A stretch of DNA of 64,000 nt from Cunninghamella blakesleeana (GCA_017871115.1 JAFCIZ010000006.1:4092001-4156000), one strand, 5' to 3'; positions 36,256 to 49,770 are shown, numbered from the stretch's first letter. Notes: a model not told the origin generated them from the sequence alone. Numbers and translations are program-made.

Positions 36256-36660
36256 ATGGTTAAATTAATAACAATTTTAGGGTTAACTGCCTACGTTGCA
36301 TCCACATTTGCTACCATGATCACTGTCAATAATGGATGTATCTATGTTGAAAGTGACCGTGGAGGTGGTAAAGGTATCTGCGCTAACCAAAGTATTTTCT
36401 CAAACTGTCAATCTAAATTTTCTGCAGATAGCAAGGCTACCTTCTATGCTTGCTTTGATGGAAACAACAAAAATTCTAAATCTAATGCTAAATGTGTATT
36501 ACATGCTTCATGGCCATCAAATTATGGTGATGTTTATTTCGGTGCTGATAACTGTTTATATGATTCTAATGGCAATAAAATTAGAAACCAATGTGCTAAG
36601 AAAACTAACAAATCTGTATATAACCCATACCAAAGATGTAAAGGTCCTTTTGGAAAATAA
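36256..36660 (+). CDS. Small secreted cysteine-rich protein, unknown function
   Basis: Single exon, 134 aa. An N-terminal signal peptide is clear: MVKLITILGLTAYVASTFA, with cleavage probably just after ATFA or nearby. The mature part of about 114 residues is basic, rich in Asn, Lys and Gly, and has eight cysteines, consistent with four disulfides (NNGC, GIC, SNC, YAC, AKC, DNC, NQC, QRC). No membrane segment or GPI signal follows. I recognise no family. Size, Cys content and a strong TATA box fit a secreted effector-like, antimicrobial or wall-associated protein, but none of these is shown. It is the least AT-rich gene within about 5 kb and stands isolated between a gene-poor region and a convergent kinase. 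Confidence 0.75.
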   Translation: MVKLITILGLTAYVASTFATMITVNNGCIYVESDRGGGKGICANQSIFSNCQSKFSADSKATFYACFDGNNKNSKSNAKCVLHASWPSNYGDVYFGADNCLYDSNGNKIRNQCAKKTNKSVYNPYQRCKGPFGK

Positions 36661-37186
36661 ATTTAGAAATCTGTAATTTATAACATTATAATAAAATATC
36701 AAAACCTTTCTAGTATATTCTTTTTTTTTTAAAAAAAAAAAAAAAATATCAACTATTTAATATTTTATTATTGTAAACATAAATTTATTTATTTTTATTG
36801 TCAATTGTATTTTTTAAGTTTATACATGGATTGTGTTTTGTATAGAAAATTCCAACGTATCACTCAAACATTAATTTCTTTATATATATAAATATGTATT
36901 ATTTTTTTATTTATTAAAGTGATTTTTCTGAATAAAAAAAATATAATTTTTATTTTTTAATAATTAAAATTTTCAAAATAAAACGAAAAAAAAAAAAAAA
37001 TAATAACAATAATGGGTTAATCAAAATATGAATTAAATTAAAATATAGCATATAAAATTAAGCAAAGGGTAAATGTTATAACAGTAATGCTTTTTCTTCA
37101 ATTTATATATATTTATATGTTCGTTTTATTAATGTAAATATGTGTTAAAGGATAAAAAAAAAAAGAGAAAAAGAAATATTACATAT
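36661..37186. other. Convergent intergenic region
   Basis: 526 bp with a T11A16 tract (36721-36746), A15 (36988-37001) and otherwise plain AT-rich sequence. The 3' UTRs of both flanking genes lie here. Confidence 0.55.
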
Positions 37187-37401
37187 TTATATCATTTCTT
37201 TAGAATGAAAATGAATACTTTCTAATTCTTTTCTTAAAGTTTCATTTTCTTTTCTTAACATCATATTTTCTTTTCCAAGCTGATCTAGTTGCTTTTCGAG
37301 TGATTCCTTTTTTAAAAAGTATAAATAGATAAAAATAAAAAGCAGTTTGTTTAATGTAAAAGTAAAATAATATGTTTCATACATACGTACACACACACAC
37401 C

Positions 37402-37432
<31 letters not shown>

Positions 37433-37593
37433 TTATATTTAATAAGCTTACAATGAGTAAAAGGTGATTTGGATGATCTTCATTGGATAAAGCTGATTTG
37501 GTAGATGAAGCTGATATATTTTGAAGGGTATGTGATCGATGTCTATATAAAGAAAGAGAATCATCCAGTATATTTATGTAAATATAATTTATC

Positions 37594-37624
<31 letters not shown>

Positions 37625-40600
37625 CTCTATCTTTTTAATTCACATTACTGTTATATATATATTACCGATTATGAGGATGATCTTTAATTGTCATATGAAG
37701 AGAAGAGCATATATCATGGATTATGTTTTTTTGAGCTTCCATATTAGTTACCAAATCCTCCATATAAGATTTTAATATAGAATTTGTAAACATATCAGAA
37801 TTTGAATACATGGTAGTAAATTTAGATGGCGATAACACTCCCCCTCCCCCTCCTCCAGAAACTGAAGTAGGCGGTGAAGAAGAAGCAACAGACAATGTAG
37901 AGTAATGAGAATCTGATACCTGTTGGTGAGGATGTAAAGAAAGGTATTGGTGATATTGTTGACGATGATGACTATTATTATGACTTGATCCTAACGAAAA
38001 GGTGGTGGATTGGTGTAAAGATGAAGAAGCATGATCAAAACTATTTCTAGCTGAAGAGGAGGCTGTATCAGGCCATTCATGGCCCAATTCTGGCGTTGCC
38101 GTCGTTAATTCGAATCTACCTACTTTTCGTTTCGATTCTGCTAATTCTTTTTCATTATTATTAGTATGCTGTTGTTGGGAATAAAGAGAGTTAGATAAGG
38201 AAGTAGATGATTTAGAAGTGGACCGATGCGGTTGTTGCTGAGAATGAGTATTATTTATACCATTAAAATGATTTATTCCTTCACGTGTTGAGTTGGATGA
38301 CATAACAGATATAATGGATCGATGATGATTATTATTGGAATGTGTAGGTGTATTAGTACCACTGGTGGATGTAGAAGAACTGGATTGGCCATGTTGAATT
38401 TCAAATCTTGATTTTTTTTCACCTTTTTTTAATATATATAATTTAATTTGTTATATTATTCCATTTCCAAGTTTTTTTTAAAATAAAATATCCCCATATT
38501 TATTTATTTACTTTACCTGTACTATCATTACTATACGTTTTGGTAAGTGGATGATTCAGATACATATCTTCATTTGATGGAATAGAAAGTGTTAATTCAG
38601 ATATATCCTTATTAATTTTATTATTCATCACTCCATCATCTTCCTATATTTGCATATGAAAAAATAAAATTAATACATATATGATATCGGTACGTAATAA
38701 CCCCTTTATATTTTTTACACATATATATTATTTAACATATTTAATACTTACTAAACTGCTACTATTATTTAATTTTATACCAGAAAGTGACGGTGATAAA
38801 TTTAATAAATCTGATTTCTTAACGTCTAAAGTAGATAAAGAAGCTGTTGCTCTATGATGATTATGTTGAGGAGGGTGCATTTTATTACTACTATTATGAT
38901 CATTTGTAGGGGATAATTCTGTTGGATAAGGAGGGTTACGTACTACAACATTACCAAATGAAATATGTCGTTTATGTTTTGGTGGAAAAGATATATGCTC
39001 TTTAGTATTATTTGTTGCTGTTGTTGTATTTTCTTCATCTTGCTGTTGTAAATGATTATTTGTAGTTTCTATATGAAGACAAGTAATACCATTACTATTA
39101 TTCTTTTCATCTGGACTTTTTTTAATTTCCTTTTTTGTATCGACACTTTTTATATCATCTACTTCATTATCTTTTTCATCATCATCATCATCATCATCAT
39201 TAAAATCCCATTCATCAATTGTTGTAAAAGATAATTGTTTTTTTTGAATTGTTTTTCTAGGCCGTATTTCCAAATCCGGTAAACCATGCAAGATTGTTTT
39301 GACTAAATAATCTTTTTTTTTTGCCTGTCTAAAAAATGGGTGTAACAATAGCTTTTCAGCTGATGGCCTTATATTAAACAAAATAAAAGAAAAAAAAATC
39401 AGCTTATAAAAATAATTAAGGTTTATTATATACATGCTATTTTTATTTTATATTTTCTGACTTACCTGCATGTTGGATCTTTATTTAAAGTTAAGTCAAT
39501 CATATCCTTAAAGGTTTTCGAATATTTATGTTTTGTATTTTCACGGTTTAATGTTGGGGGATCGTGAGATAATGTCATCAATAGTACCTAAAAAATAAAT
39601 AAACAAAGCATCGTCATCAATTTTTTTATAAAAAATTAATATGGATATATTTATATTTATCTATTTTTATCTTTTTTTTTATTATCTTTTATTATTATTA
39701 CTTTTAAAGGAGGAAGTTTAGCAAAAGGTGCTTGTCCAGTAGCTAATTCAATGGCTGTGATTCCAAAACTCCATATATCCGCTTTATAATCATACCCTGC
39801 TTGTTCCATTACTTCTGGTGCCATCCAACAGGGCTACAACATAAATATGTATATTGAGTATAGGGGTGATTTTTCAATTATTTTTTCATATTTCATTTTT
39901 CCTTTTTTCCATTTCCTTTTTTATTATTATTATCATTATTACAGTGCCAACAAAGGTTTTTCGAACGCCTCTTCCACCAGTATCCATAAGAGAACTTGAA
40001 ACACCAAAATCACCAAGTAATACAGTCCCGTCATCATCCATTAATAAATTACCAGCTTTAACATCTCGATGAATGTGTCCATTTTTATGTAAATAAGCTA
40101 ATCCATCCAGTGCTTGTTTTAGTATAGTGGCAATACTAAGTTCATCTAACCCATCGGGAAATGCTGTTTTCATAATATCTAAACATGATCCACCAGCCAA
40201 GAAAGGCGTAACAATAGCTAATTTTGAACCAGAAACAAATGAACTATATACAGGTAAAATATTTTCATGTTTTGATAATGCCATTAATGCTGTTTCACGC
40301 TAAGTAAAATAAAATAAAAAAGTATTGAAGGAAAGATAAAACCTTTATCTTTTTTTTTGTATTGTTTTGTTTTTTGAGATATATCGACTTGAATTTATTT
40401 ATTTACCCTTAATTCATCTATTTGATTTCTTTCAAACATATCTAAATCAATCATTTTTAATGCTACCTTTAATTGTTGTGGTATGTAGATAGCACTATAC
40501 ACTATAGCAGAAGAACCATAACCTAGGAAAATTACAATATATATATATAATATATATTATAGTCAGTTTTTTTTAATATAAATATATCACTTAATTTATT

Positions 40601-40815
40601 TTATTTTTACCTATCGTTCCTTTAATATCAAAACTATCCATAGATAAATTATTTTTATGTTCATTTTCTGTAAAAGTTTCTTTGTCTATGTGGGTATTAT
40701 ATGAGTTTATAGATGGCTTGACTATATCATTATTAGAATATGATTTACTATCCTCTAATAGATTAGGTATTTGATTAGTATTATCCACAAGTACTAAATC
40801 TTGGTCTTTTGTCAT
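37187..40815 (-). CDS. FRAY/OSR1-SPAK-like Ste20 family protein kinase
   Basis: A germinal-centre/FRAY-type Ser/Thr kinase. Ten exons (40815-40611, 40522-40407, 40299-39943, 39833-39702, 39587-39466, 39367-38752, 38643-38517, 38422-37666, 37542-37452, 37306-37187) give 880 aa. The kinase domain (about 62-325) has [37 protein letters not shown], the T-loop [16 protein letters not shown] and [16 protein letters not shown]. After it come an acidic Asp-run, a Ser/His/Asn-rich region, and two RFx(V/I/L)-type motifs, KKSRFEI (564-567) and [11 protein letters not shown] (661-664). The C-terminus is a leucine-zipper coiled coil ([19 protein letters not shown]). FRAY kinases in animals act with WNK kinases in osmotic and ion-transport control. 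I see no clear CCT domain. It shares a 591-bp divergent promoter with adenylate cyclase. Confidence 0.88.
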
Positions 40816-41406
40816 AGTTGTTATATATATTTATAAATGTATATATATGAATGCGTGTGTGAGTGTATTAAATATTATTAATTTAAATATAGTGTATGAA
40901 ATATATATATATATATGTAAATGGTAAGAATAAAAAAAAAAAAAAAAAAAAGTAAAAGAAAAGGAACGAAAAAGTAAAAATATGCAGTGTGGAAATTAAA
41001 TATTCAATATAAAAAGAAAATTGGAACTCGTGATCAATTCCTTTGCATTGTAAAAAAAAAAAATTAGTACCATATTTAATTTTTTAACTCCGCCTATTTT
41101 TTTTTCACTTCATATTTTGTAATTTCCATTTTTTTTTCTTTGTTTCTCTTTTCAATATTTCTCACTTATTTATTTTTTTTAAAACAATTATAAATACAAA
41201 AGACATATATTTATATATATATATATATTAACGTATTTATATATATATATAACTATATATATTTATATAGATAAATAAATAAACATACGTACTTACATGT
41301 GTATATACTGTATTTTATAAAACTATATAAATTGACTTTCTCCTACTCCCCCCAAAAAAAACTTATCTATATATATTTATAATATTAATATAAATCCTTA
41401 CTTGAA
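40816..41406. promoter_or_regulatory. Divergent promoter, FRAY kinase / adenylate cyclase
   Basis: 591 bp between two start codons. It contains TTTTTTAACTCCGCC (41080-41094), a variant of the recurrent TTTTAAA-TCCGC motif, placed near the centre and followed by T9. (TA)n tracts lie on both sides. Shared regulation of the two signalling genes is possible. Confidence 0.4.
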
Positions 41407-44400
41407 ATGCAAAGACCCCGTAGGAGGTCTTTTGAACAAAACGATCCTTCGAAAGAACGTCCAATTAGTCCAATAAATAATAGCAAGAGTATTGATTTAC
41501 CTGCTCATTTTTACGGTTTATCATCAACTAATCTAGCCTATTCATCACAACCTAATATGAATCAATTACATCCAACCCAAACTGAAAATGCTGAAAATGG
41601 TAATAAACATAGTAATAAATAATAACTATAACAATAGCAATGACAATATGTAATATATTATTTTTTGACAATTTTTGTTTTTATTTTTTTTCCGTATTAC
41701 GTCGTGCAAAAAAAAATAAAAATAACAATAATCAATAATCTAATCTAAATTTTATTTTTATCTTATTGTTATAGATTCTAATATTTCTTTTTCACAAACA
41801 CGTTCAATTCCTCCTCCTAAAGATAAAAAACGGCATATATTTAGTCGATTTAAAAAAAAAAGTAATATATTTTAAAAAATAATGTCAATCTTTATTAATA
41901 ATCCATGAACCATGCACTCATCGTCGTTCATATTTTATATATATTTATTAATACTAAATATAGATCGATTAGACACGCCTGAAATATCTGGGACAACTAC
42001 GCCTATTTCACAAACTTCATCATCACAACCAAGAAAAAGATCTAGGGAACAAGAGCATCTATTATCTACATATCCCTCAACTCATTCTTTCGATTCTCAT
42101 GCAACTGATGATTCTTTCGGTTTAAAAAATGCATATAATTATTACAGTGAACGGCATGGATCTGCACCTGGTATAGATAGACGTAAACTTATGTATCAAC
42201 AAAAAGGAAGGCGGCAACAATCTGAAGATGTCAACTCTATGGATATGAAGGTAATATATAAATAAAATGGGATTGTATTTATGATCACGGTTATTATTAC
42301 AATGGATTACTAATAATTGACATGATTTTTTTTCTTTTTTGGTCTGATTTTCTGGATTTTTTTAGGATATTGAATGTATGTGAAACCAAGAAAAATAAAT
42401 ATATCAAAGGCATGGCAAAGTTTTTTTTTTTTAAAAAAAAAGCTAATTGAACCCTTTTTTTTTTTTTTTTGATTTGGCTTTATTTTTAGTGGACCAGGAT
42501 TTTGGTACAATGGATGAAATTATAAATACAAACTATATAGATACCTCAAATAGAAATAAAGTACCTGGGGCTGTAAGTGTTTTTTTTAAAAAAAAAAGTA
42601 GGATTATTGTATTAAATATATTTTAATTATTAATAACATATATACGTACATATTGTATTTTATATTTTAATAGGGAAAAGTGGCTGAAGCATGGTCTCCT
42701 CCTGATAGCTGGGCAGTTGATCATGCAAATATAGCCTCTCCTTCATTTCTACCAACTACAACAGTTACTGAAGAAGAACAGTTAATATATGACGATTATG
42801 ATGAACCTACGAATTGGAATATAAAACAGCGCAATGTATGTAATATATATATATAATCTATTAATAAAAATGAAGTGATAATATAATAGTATTTAACTTA
42901 CATGTTATAAAAATTATTTTGTTTAAATTATATTTTTAGTTTTGTATTCGCATATTTCGACCTGATAATACTTTTGGCACAATACAAGTTCCTTTAAATA
43001 CAACAACAAAAGAAATAGTTAGAAGGTTGACTGGAAAATTCTTTTTATCTGATCAAAACAATTTTAGTTTATTACTTAGCCGCCATAATCTTGGTAATAC
43101 AAACAATATAAAGTTATATGTAGATTTGTTATAGCTTTCATAAATTATTTTTTAATATTTTTATTAATATTTTCTTTTTTCTTTTTTTTTTTTCATTCAG
43201 ATCGTGTATTATTACCTAATGAAAGACCATTACAAATACAAAAGCAATTTTTAGAACAGATGGGATACACAGAAGATGATAAAATTGAAGATGTAGGACG
43301 AGAAGATAATTCATATTTATTTAGATTTACATTTGGACCACGTAAAATGTCAAATATTAATGAATCAGATTTTGTCAGTTTTCAACATGTTGGATTACAA
43401 GGAAGAAATTTATCAACAATTCCTATATTCTTATATCAGCATGTGACAGAAATTATATCATTAGATTTAACTAAAAATTTATGGGTGGAAATTCCTTTGG
43501 ATTTTATGCAAGCATGTACACAATTAAAAGAACTTTGGCTGGTGGATAATGAGTATTCATCTTTACCTTCATCTATACGACATGCTACACAATTAGAACA
43601 TCTTAATATCACTGGGAATCGTTTACGTGACCTTTCAGCTGCTCATCTAGAAGATATACCACAATTAAAGTCATTACGTGCATGCAATAACAAATTGGAA
43701 ACCTTGCCTGAAAATTTTGGTCAATTGAAACAACTCAACCATTTAAATATATCCAATAATTGTTTAACAACGTTCCCCATGATACTATGTGACATGGTGC
43801 AGCTAACCTACCTTGATATCAGTTTTAATAAGATCACTCATCTACCAGAGGAAATTGGTAGTTTAAAAAAATTAACACATTTTTTCGCTATTGGAATTCG
43901 ATTATCAGGTAGATTACCAGTTGCTTTTATAGAATTAGAAAATTTACAACAAGTAGATCTTCGTCAGAATTACATTACTGATTTAGACGAATTATGCCAT
44001 TTACCAAAATTGGATACGCTGTTTATGGATTATAACGCGGTTAGTGTTGTCAATGGTGATATCAGATATATACGTCAACTCCAACTTTTAAAGAACCATC
44101 TTACACAATTCAGCATGAGCGTTTGTTATCCACATGGTGATACCAATTACAAACCTCAACTTGGAAAAGATCTATCTCCTTTAACATTGGATTCCAATTT
44201 AACCATTTTAAATCTAAGCCATTGTAAACTATCTTCATTACCAGATGAAATTTTTTATTCGATGGGTACTTTAGAACAATTAACTTTGGATAGTAATATT
44301 TTAACCTCCATCCCTACTTCTATTGGCGTTCTTAAAAAGCTTCATAAATTATCTGTCCAAGATAACAAATTAAATGGACTTCCTGAAGAAATTTCAAAAT

Positions 44401-47400
44401 TATCAGAATTGAAAATTTTATTGGCTCAAAAAAATAATTTGCAATGTCTACCTAGAAAAATTTGGTTATGCTCCTCTTTACAAACTTTAAATTGCTCTTC
44501 TAATTTGCTGGATTCATTTCCTGAACCTTTTAACGAAGCAGGTGGCTCCATGCAGTATCTACTTAATAATAACGCAGAAAATGACAACACCAACGATAAT
44601 AAAAATAGTACAATAGTTACATCTCCTTCTTCTTATGCTAGACAAGGTAGAGTGCCATCTTTATCATCTTCATCGTCACAGCTATCGAGTAGTAGAGATA
44701 CAAGAAATTTTAGTAATGATTCTACAGGGACAGGAAGATCGAGCATTAGTAATGATTCTTTACAACAACAACAAAAACCCTCATCACTACTACCACCTAA
44801 TTCGTCCTCTTCTATAAGCCATACCACACCTATTTTTAATCCTCCTTCCTTTTTTACAAGCCCAAGGAACCATCCACCTCCTTTATCTTTATCATTGCAG
44901 CATTTATTTTTAGGCGATAATCGACTAACAGATGATGTATGGTCGCCTTTATCCTTATTTTTAGAATTACGTACTTTAAATTTATCATTCAATGAACTTT
45001 ATGAAATACCACCTGAAGGTTTATGCCATCAACATTTGTATGAATTATATCTTTCCGGAAATACACTCACCTCATTACCAGCGGATGATATTGAAAAATT
45101 ATGCTACTTGAGAGTATTGGCTGTGAATGATAATAAATTACAAACGTTACCTGCCGAAATTGGAAAACTTCGTAAATTATTGGTATTGGATGTTGGAAAT
45201 AATGTTCTTAAATATAATATATCTAATTGGCCTTATGATTGGAATTGGTATATACATAGATATTTACTTTTTAAAAAAATGAAAAGATAGAAGGAAGAAA
45301 AGAAAAAAAGTATCATTCATCAATTACCTATTGTATTCATTTTATTTTATTTTATTTTTATTTTTTAAAAAAAAAGGAATTGGAACTTGGGACTAAAATA
45401 TCTCAATTTATCTGGAAACAAACGATTAGAAATTAAACAATTACCACCTGAACATTGGAGTAACAAAGAAAAAAACTTGGCAGATTTTAGTGCATTACAA
45501 AAGTTAAGAATGCTTGGGTTAATGGATCTCACTATTTTAGTCACTACACCAGAAGAATATCATGATCGACGTGTGCGTACCTCACCTACGGAAGTCAATG
45601 GGATGGGATATGGGATAGCAGATTGGTTAGGACCTAATGATCATTTATCAACATGGGATTTAGTAATACCAAAGTTTCGTAATAAGGATGATGAATGCTT
45701 GTTTGCCTTATTTGATGGTCATCGTGGAAGTAAAACCGGATGTAAAATTACGAAATATTTAAATGATTCATTAACATACTACCTCACCAACGAATTGACG
45801 AAAAACAACGAAGATGATACAGTCGTATCTGCTATTCGGCGTACTTTTTTGGGATTAGAAAAAGATCTTGGAATAAAAACAACAGCAAACATACATGATA
45901 TAGAAAATAACATTATTAATCATCCCCCCCTCCAAAATAGCGATAGTAGCAACAATATTAGCAGTAATACTAACAATATGGCTGGCAATATTAACTCTCT
46001 TCAAAATGCACATCAACATCCCAGTATGGGCTCTATTCATGATATTATTTCAACGGTAGATTCAAACAAGCGCCAAGTCTCATCAGGTGCCTCCGCTGCG
46101 GTATGTTATTTCTCTGGTAAAAAGTTATACGTTGCAAATGTTGGGGATGTCTTGGTCATTCTTTCCAAAAATAATGGACAAGCGTATGAAATCACACAAA
46201 AACACATTCCGTTAAATCCAGGTGAATCCGCTCGCATTCGTGCCGCTGGGGGTTTTGTATCCAATTCAGGATTATTGAATGATGAACTAACTTTATCGCG
46301 TAGTTTTGGTTATTTCCATTTGGTTCCTGTTATCAATGCCAATCCTTATATATCTGTCATGGATATTACAGAAAATGATGAATTTTTAATCATGGCTTCA
46401 CAAGGTTTATGGGAATGTATGTCTTACCAAACAGCGGTAGATATTGCCCGTACGGAAAAGGACGATTCCATGTTGGCAGCTCAAAAATTAAGGGATTTCG
46501 CTATTAGTTATGGTGCTGATGATAATATCATGGTCATGGTGATCTGTATTGGGGATTTATATTATCAAAAAAATAATAATTTACGCAATTATCGTGGTGC
46601 TGGAATTGGTGGCGCATTAGGGAGTCGTTCTAAAGGTGGTCCGGATTTACATATTGATGATACTGGTTTATTGATGAAGGGTAAACGAAGAGTTAAAGAA
46701 ATGACAGTTGATTCGGTAAGTTATAACTTTTTTTTATATATAAATATTATAGATATTTTTAAAGATAATAAGAATATATATATATTAATTAATTAAGGTA
46801 CGTAATATTTATTTATCTATTTATTTATTTTACTTTTTCTTTTTTTTAAAAAATATATATATAAAATAAGACATTGGCAAGATTAGGACGTGAAGTTCCA
46901 CCACCAATTAATCAAGTGGCTCTTGTTTTTACTGATATTAAAAGCTCAACTTTATTATGGGAAACATTACAAGAAGATATGCGATCATCTATCAAAATAC
47001 ATGATTCAGTAATGAGAAGAACCTTAAGAAATGTGGGCGGTTATGAAGTTAAAACAGAAGGAGATGCATTCATGGTGTGTTTTCAAAACATTACTGGAGC
47101 ATTGTTATGGTGTTTTACAGTTCAGTTACAATTATTAGAAGCCGATTGGCCAGCCGCTATTCTTGAAACAGAGGAAGGGCGTGAAATTGAAGATAAAAAT
47201 GGAAATTGTATCTATCGTGGATTATCTGTACGTATGGGAATTCATTGGGGTTCACCTGTGTTTGAACGTAATCCTATTACAAATCGAATGGATTATTTTG
47301 GCCCTGTTGTTAACAAAGCAAGTCGTATATGTAATGCTGCCGATGGTGGACAAATATGTGTTTCCTCAGATGTTATTAGAGCACTGAAAGGAATCCCTGG

Positions 47401-48565
47401 TATACTAGAATCATCTGGTGAACAAGAAAGGATCATGGAAGCTGGAGAGAATGGTAACGATCGTCTTCCACAGACGTCTGCATCTTCCGATCAAATAAAT
47501 CAACAACAACAAGAACAAAAAGATGGGTTAGGTTATTTAGTACGTGATATTCAACAGTTAAAAAGTTTAGGCTTTCAAGTTATGGAGTTAGGTGAAAGAC
47601 GATTAAAAGGATTAGAAACACCGGAAATGCTTAGTTTTGTATACCCTAAACAATTAGCAGGACGAATGGAAACAGATAAAACAGATTATATAGCTTCTCC
47701 TTCTCCCCCTCCTTCAGCAACTCCTAATGCAAATGATAATGAAGCTTTAACTGCAGAGGCAACACCTATTATAAACCATCCAACTGCATCTATACCACCT
47801 AATGACATCACCTTACGTCATCCTTCATCTTCTTCTCTCTCTATACCATCACCATTACTATCATCACCTTCATCAGCAGCAACAACATCATTTAGACGAT
47901 CACCATTATTATCAGCATCTAAAATTTATCAACCATATAGTAATAATAGTCCATCTGATTTAGTATTATCTTCACCTACTAAAACACTACATCGCTTTCC
48001 ACATCATGATATTTCTTCAAGAAGATTATCTATTATGATGACAACAGAATCAAATAATAAAAGATATTCTAGAAGTATTGATCCATTATTTGTATGTGCT
48101 TTATTTCATTTAGCTATTCGATTAGAACGACTTACGGTTGGTAATGCATCATCATCATCATCTACTATTCCAAATCATCATCATTCACAACAGCATCATA
48201 AAATAAAAAATGGCTTAAATGACCCTTCTTCACCTTCAACATCAAATGTATCATCACCTTCATCACCATTAGCATCGGCATCATCATTATCATTAAAAAG
48301 AAAAACAGGGACCACCTATTTAGATATATTAGAACGCCATATCATGGAAACGGCTACGGACGATGAATTAATTCATTTAATGGATAATTTTGTTACTAGA
48401 GTAGAAAATGCAGTATCAAGTTTATATTTACAAAAATTAGGTCGATTTACTCCTGTGTTAGAGCAATTGGGTAAAGCTTTGGAATTAGACCCTAATCATA
48501 TTTTGCAAGCGTTACAAATGTACACGGATTATTCAGGTTTATCTCAATTCCCTCGCCAATTATAA
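41407..48565 (+). CDS. CYR1: Adenylate cyclase, fungal Cyr1 type
   Basis: Makes cAMP for the PKA pathway at the plasma membrane. Ten exons (41407-41599, 41775-41861, 41964-42250, 42366-42375, 42490-42572, 42674-42835, 42940-43093, 43201-45247, 45377-46715, 46871-48565) give 2018 aa. After a Ser-rich N-terminus and PDSWAV element come a Ras-association domain (275-370), leucine-rich repeats (about 385-1030, interrupted by an Asn/Ser-rich insert) and the family signature NWPYDWNWNWNL. A PP2C-like domain follows (about 1075-1400), then the cyclase domain from residue 1455, with FTDIKSST and VKTEGDAFMV supplying the metal Asp and substrate Lys. A low-complexity linker and a conserved C-terminal helical region follow. 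Exon 4 is only 10 nt (D-I-E plus one base) but is needed to keep frame. The PP2C unit lacks catalytic acids (ASQGLWE; SRSFGYFH). Confidence 0.95.
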
Positions 48566-49413
48566 ACACGTATATCTTAAATAAAAATAACCCTTTAAAA
48601 AAAAGGGAAGAAGATGAAAAAAAATAGAAGGTTCATCTTTTTATATGACTATTGATAATCAAAATACTTTGTTTTTTTATTTTATTTTATTAATTCACCA
48701 TCTATTACTATTTTTATTATGTACCCATATATATATATATCTAATTTTTATTTTATTATTATTATAACTGTTATTTATATAAAATCATCATATTTCTATT
48801 TCTCATCAACCACGTAATTAAATAAAAAGTATTCACATTTCATAGAAAAATATGTCAATACATATTTATACCAAACTTAAGCAATTATGGATGGATAAAG
48901 TAAAATGCCACAATTAAACATATATACAATTTTAATTAGTTTTTTTTTTATCTATATACTTAGGCATGTTTATTATTATTATTATTATTACTATTAGGAT
49001 TATTATTAAAAAATGGATAAAGTTATGTTATAATGATATATTCTTGTTATATAAAAGCCATAAGGAAAAAATTACAAGTGGTATAAGATCGAGCGGTTGC
49101 TAAATTTGGAATTTTTTGTAGATTTTACTTCACATACACTATGATGTACTTTTATAGATCTTTCACTACTTCACTGATAATTTGAATAAAACTGTAAGGT
49201 ATATCAAGAATAAAATAAATCAAATATATAAAAAAAAGATTATATTTTTTCATATTACTTGATCTCTTTCTTAATCTATTTGATTTCGTGGTATTAATTA
49301 TTATTGTAATGAATATTATTACCAAGTCCAACCAAAAAGATAATATGGTGACAACTAGCTTGCCTACCTTTATGGTTTATAAGTAAAAATAAAGATTGAT
49401 ATAGAATGGCACA

Positions 49414-49444
<31 letters not shown>

Positions 49445-49619
49445 TTCACTTGGATGTTCATTAATACTTTTGTATTAATTTACAAAAATAACAATAGATG
49501 ATCATCGCTATCAACCTAAATCATTCATTCAAATTGAAAAGCGTTCGCATACACAAAAGCAAAAATAGTTTCATTTATTATCTCACTCTAGAAAGTAATG
49601 GCATAGAAGCTATTAACAA

Positions 49620-49657
<38 letters not shown>

Positions 49658-49738
49658 TATTACAGTAAAATGTTCATATTGAGATTCATGCATTTGAAAC
49701 AATTATTGATTGAGTTTATAAGTTATTACTCAGCGCAC

Positions 49739-49770
<32 letters not shown>

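Noticed and set aside
36332..36676. 114-codon overlapping frame on the same strand as the secreted-protein gene
   Set aside because: It is a +1 shadow of the signal-peptide protein with no signal, no domain and a Met/Leu-rich composition typical of shifted frames.
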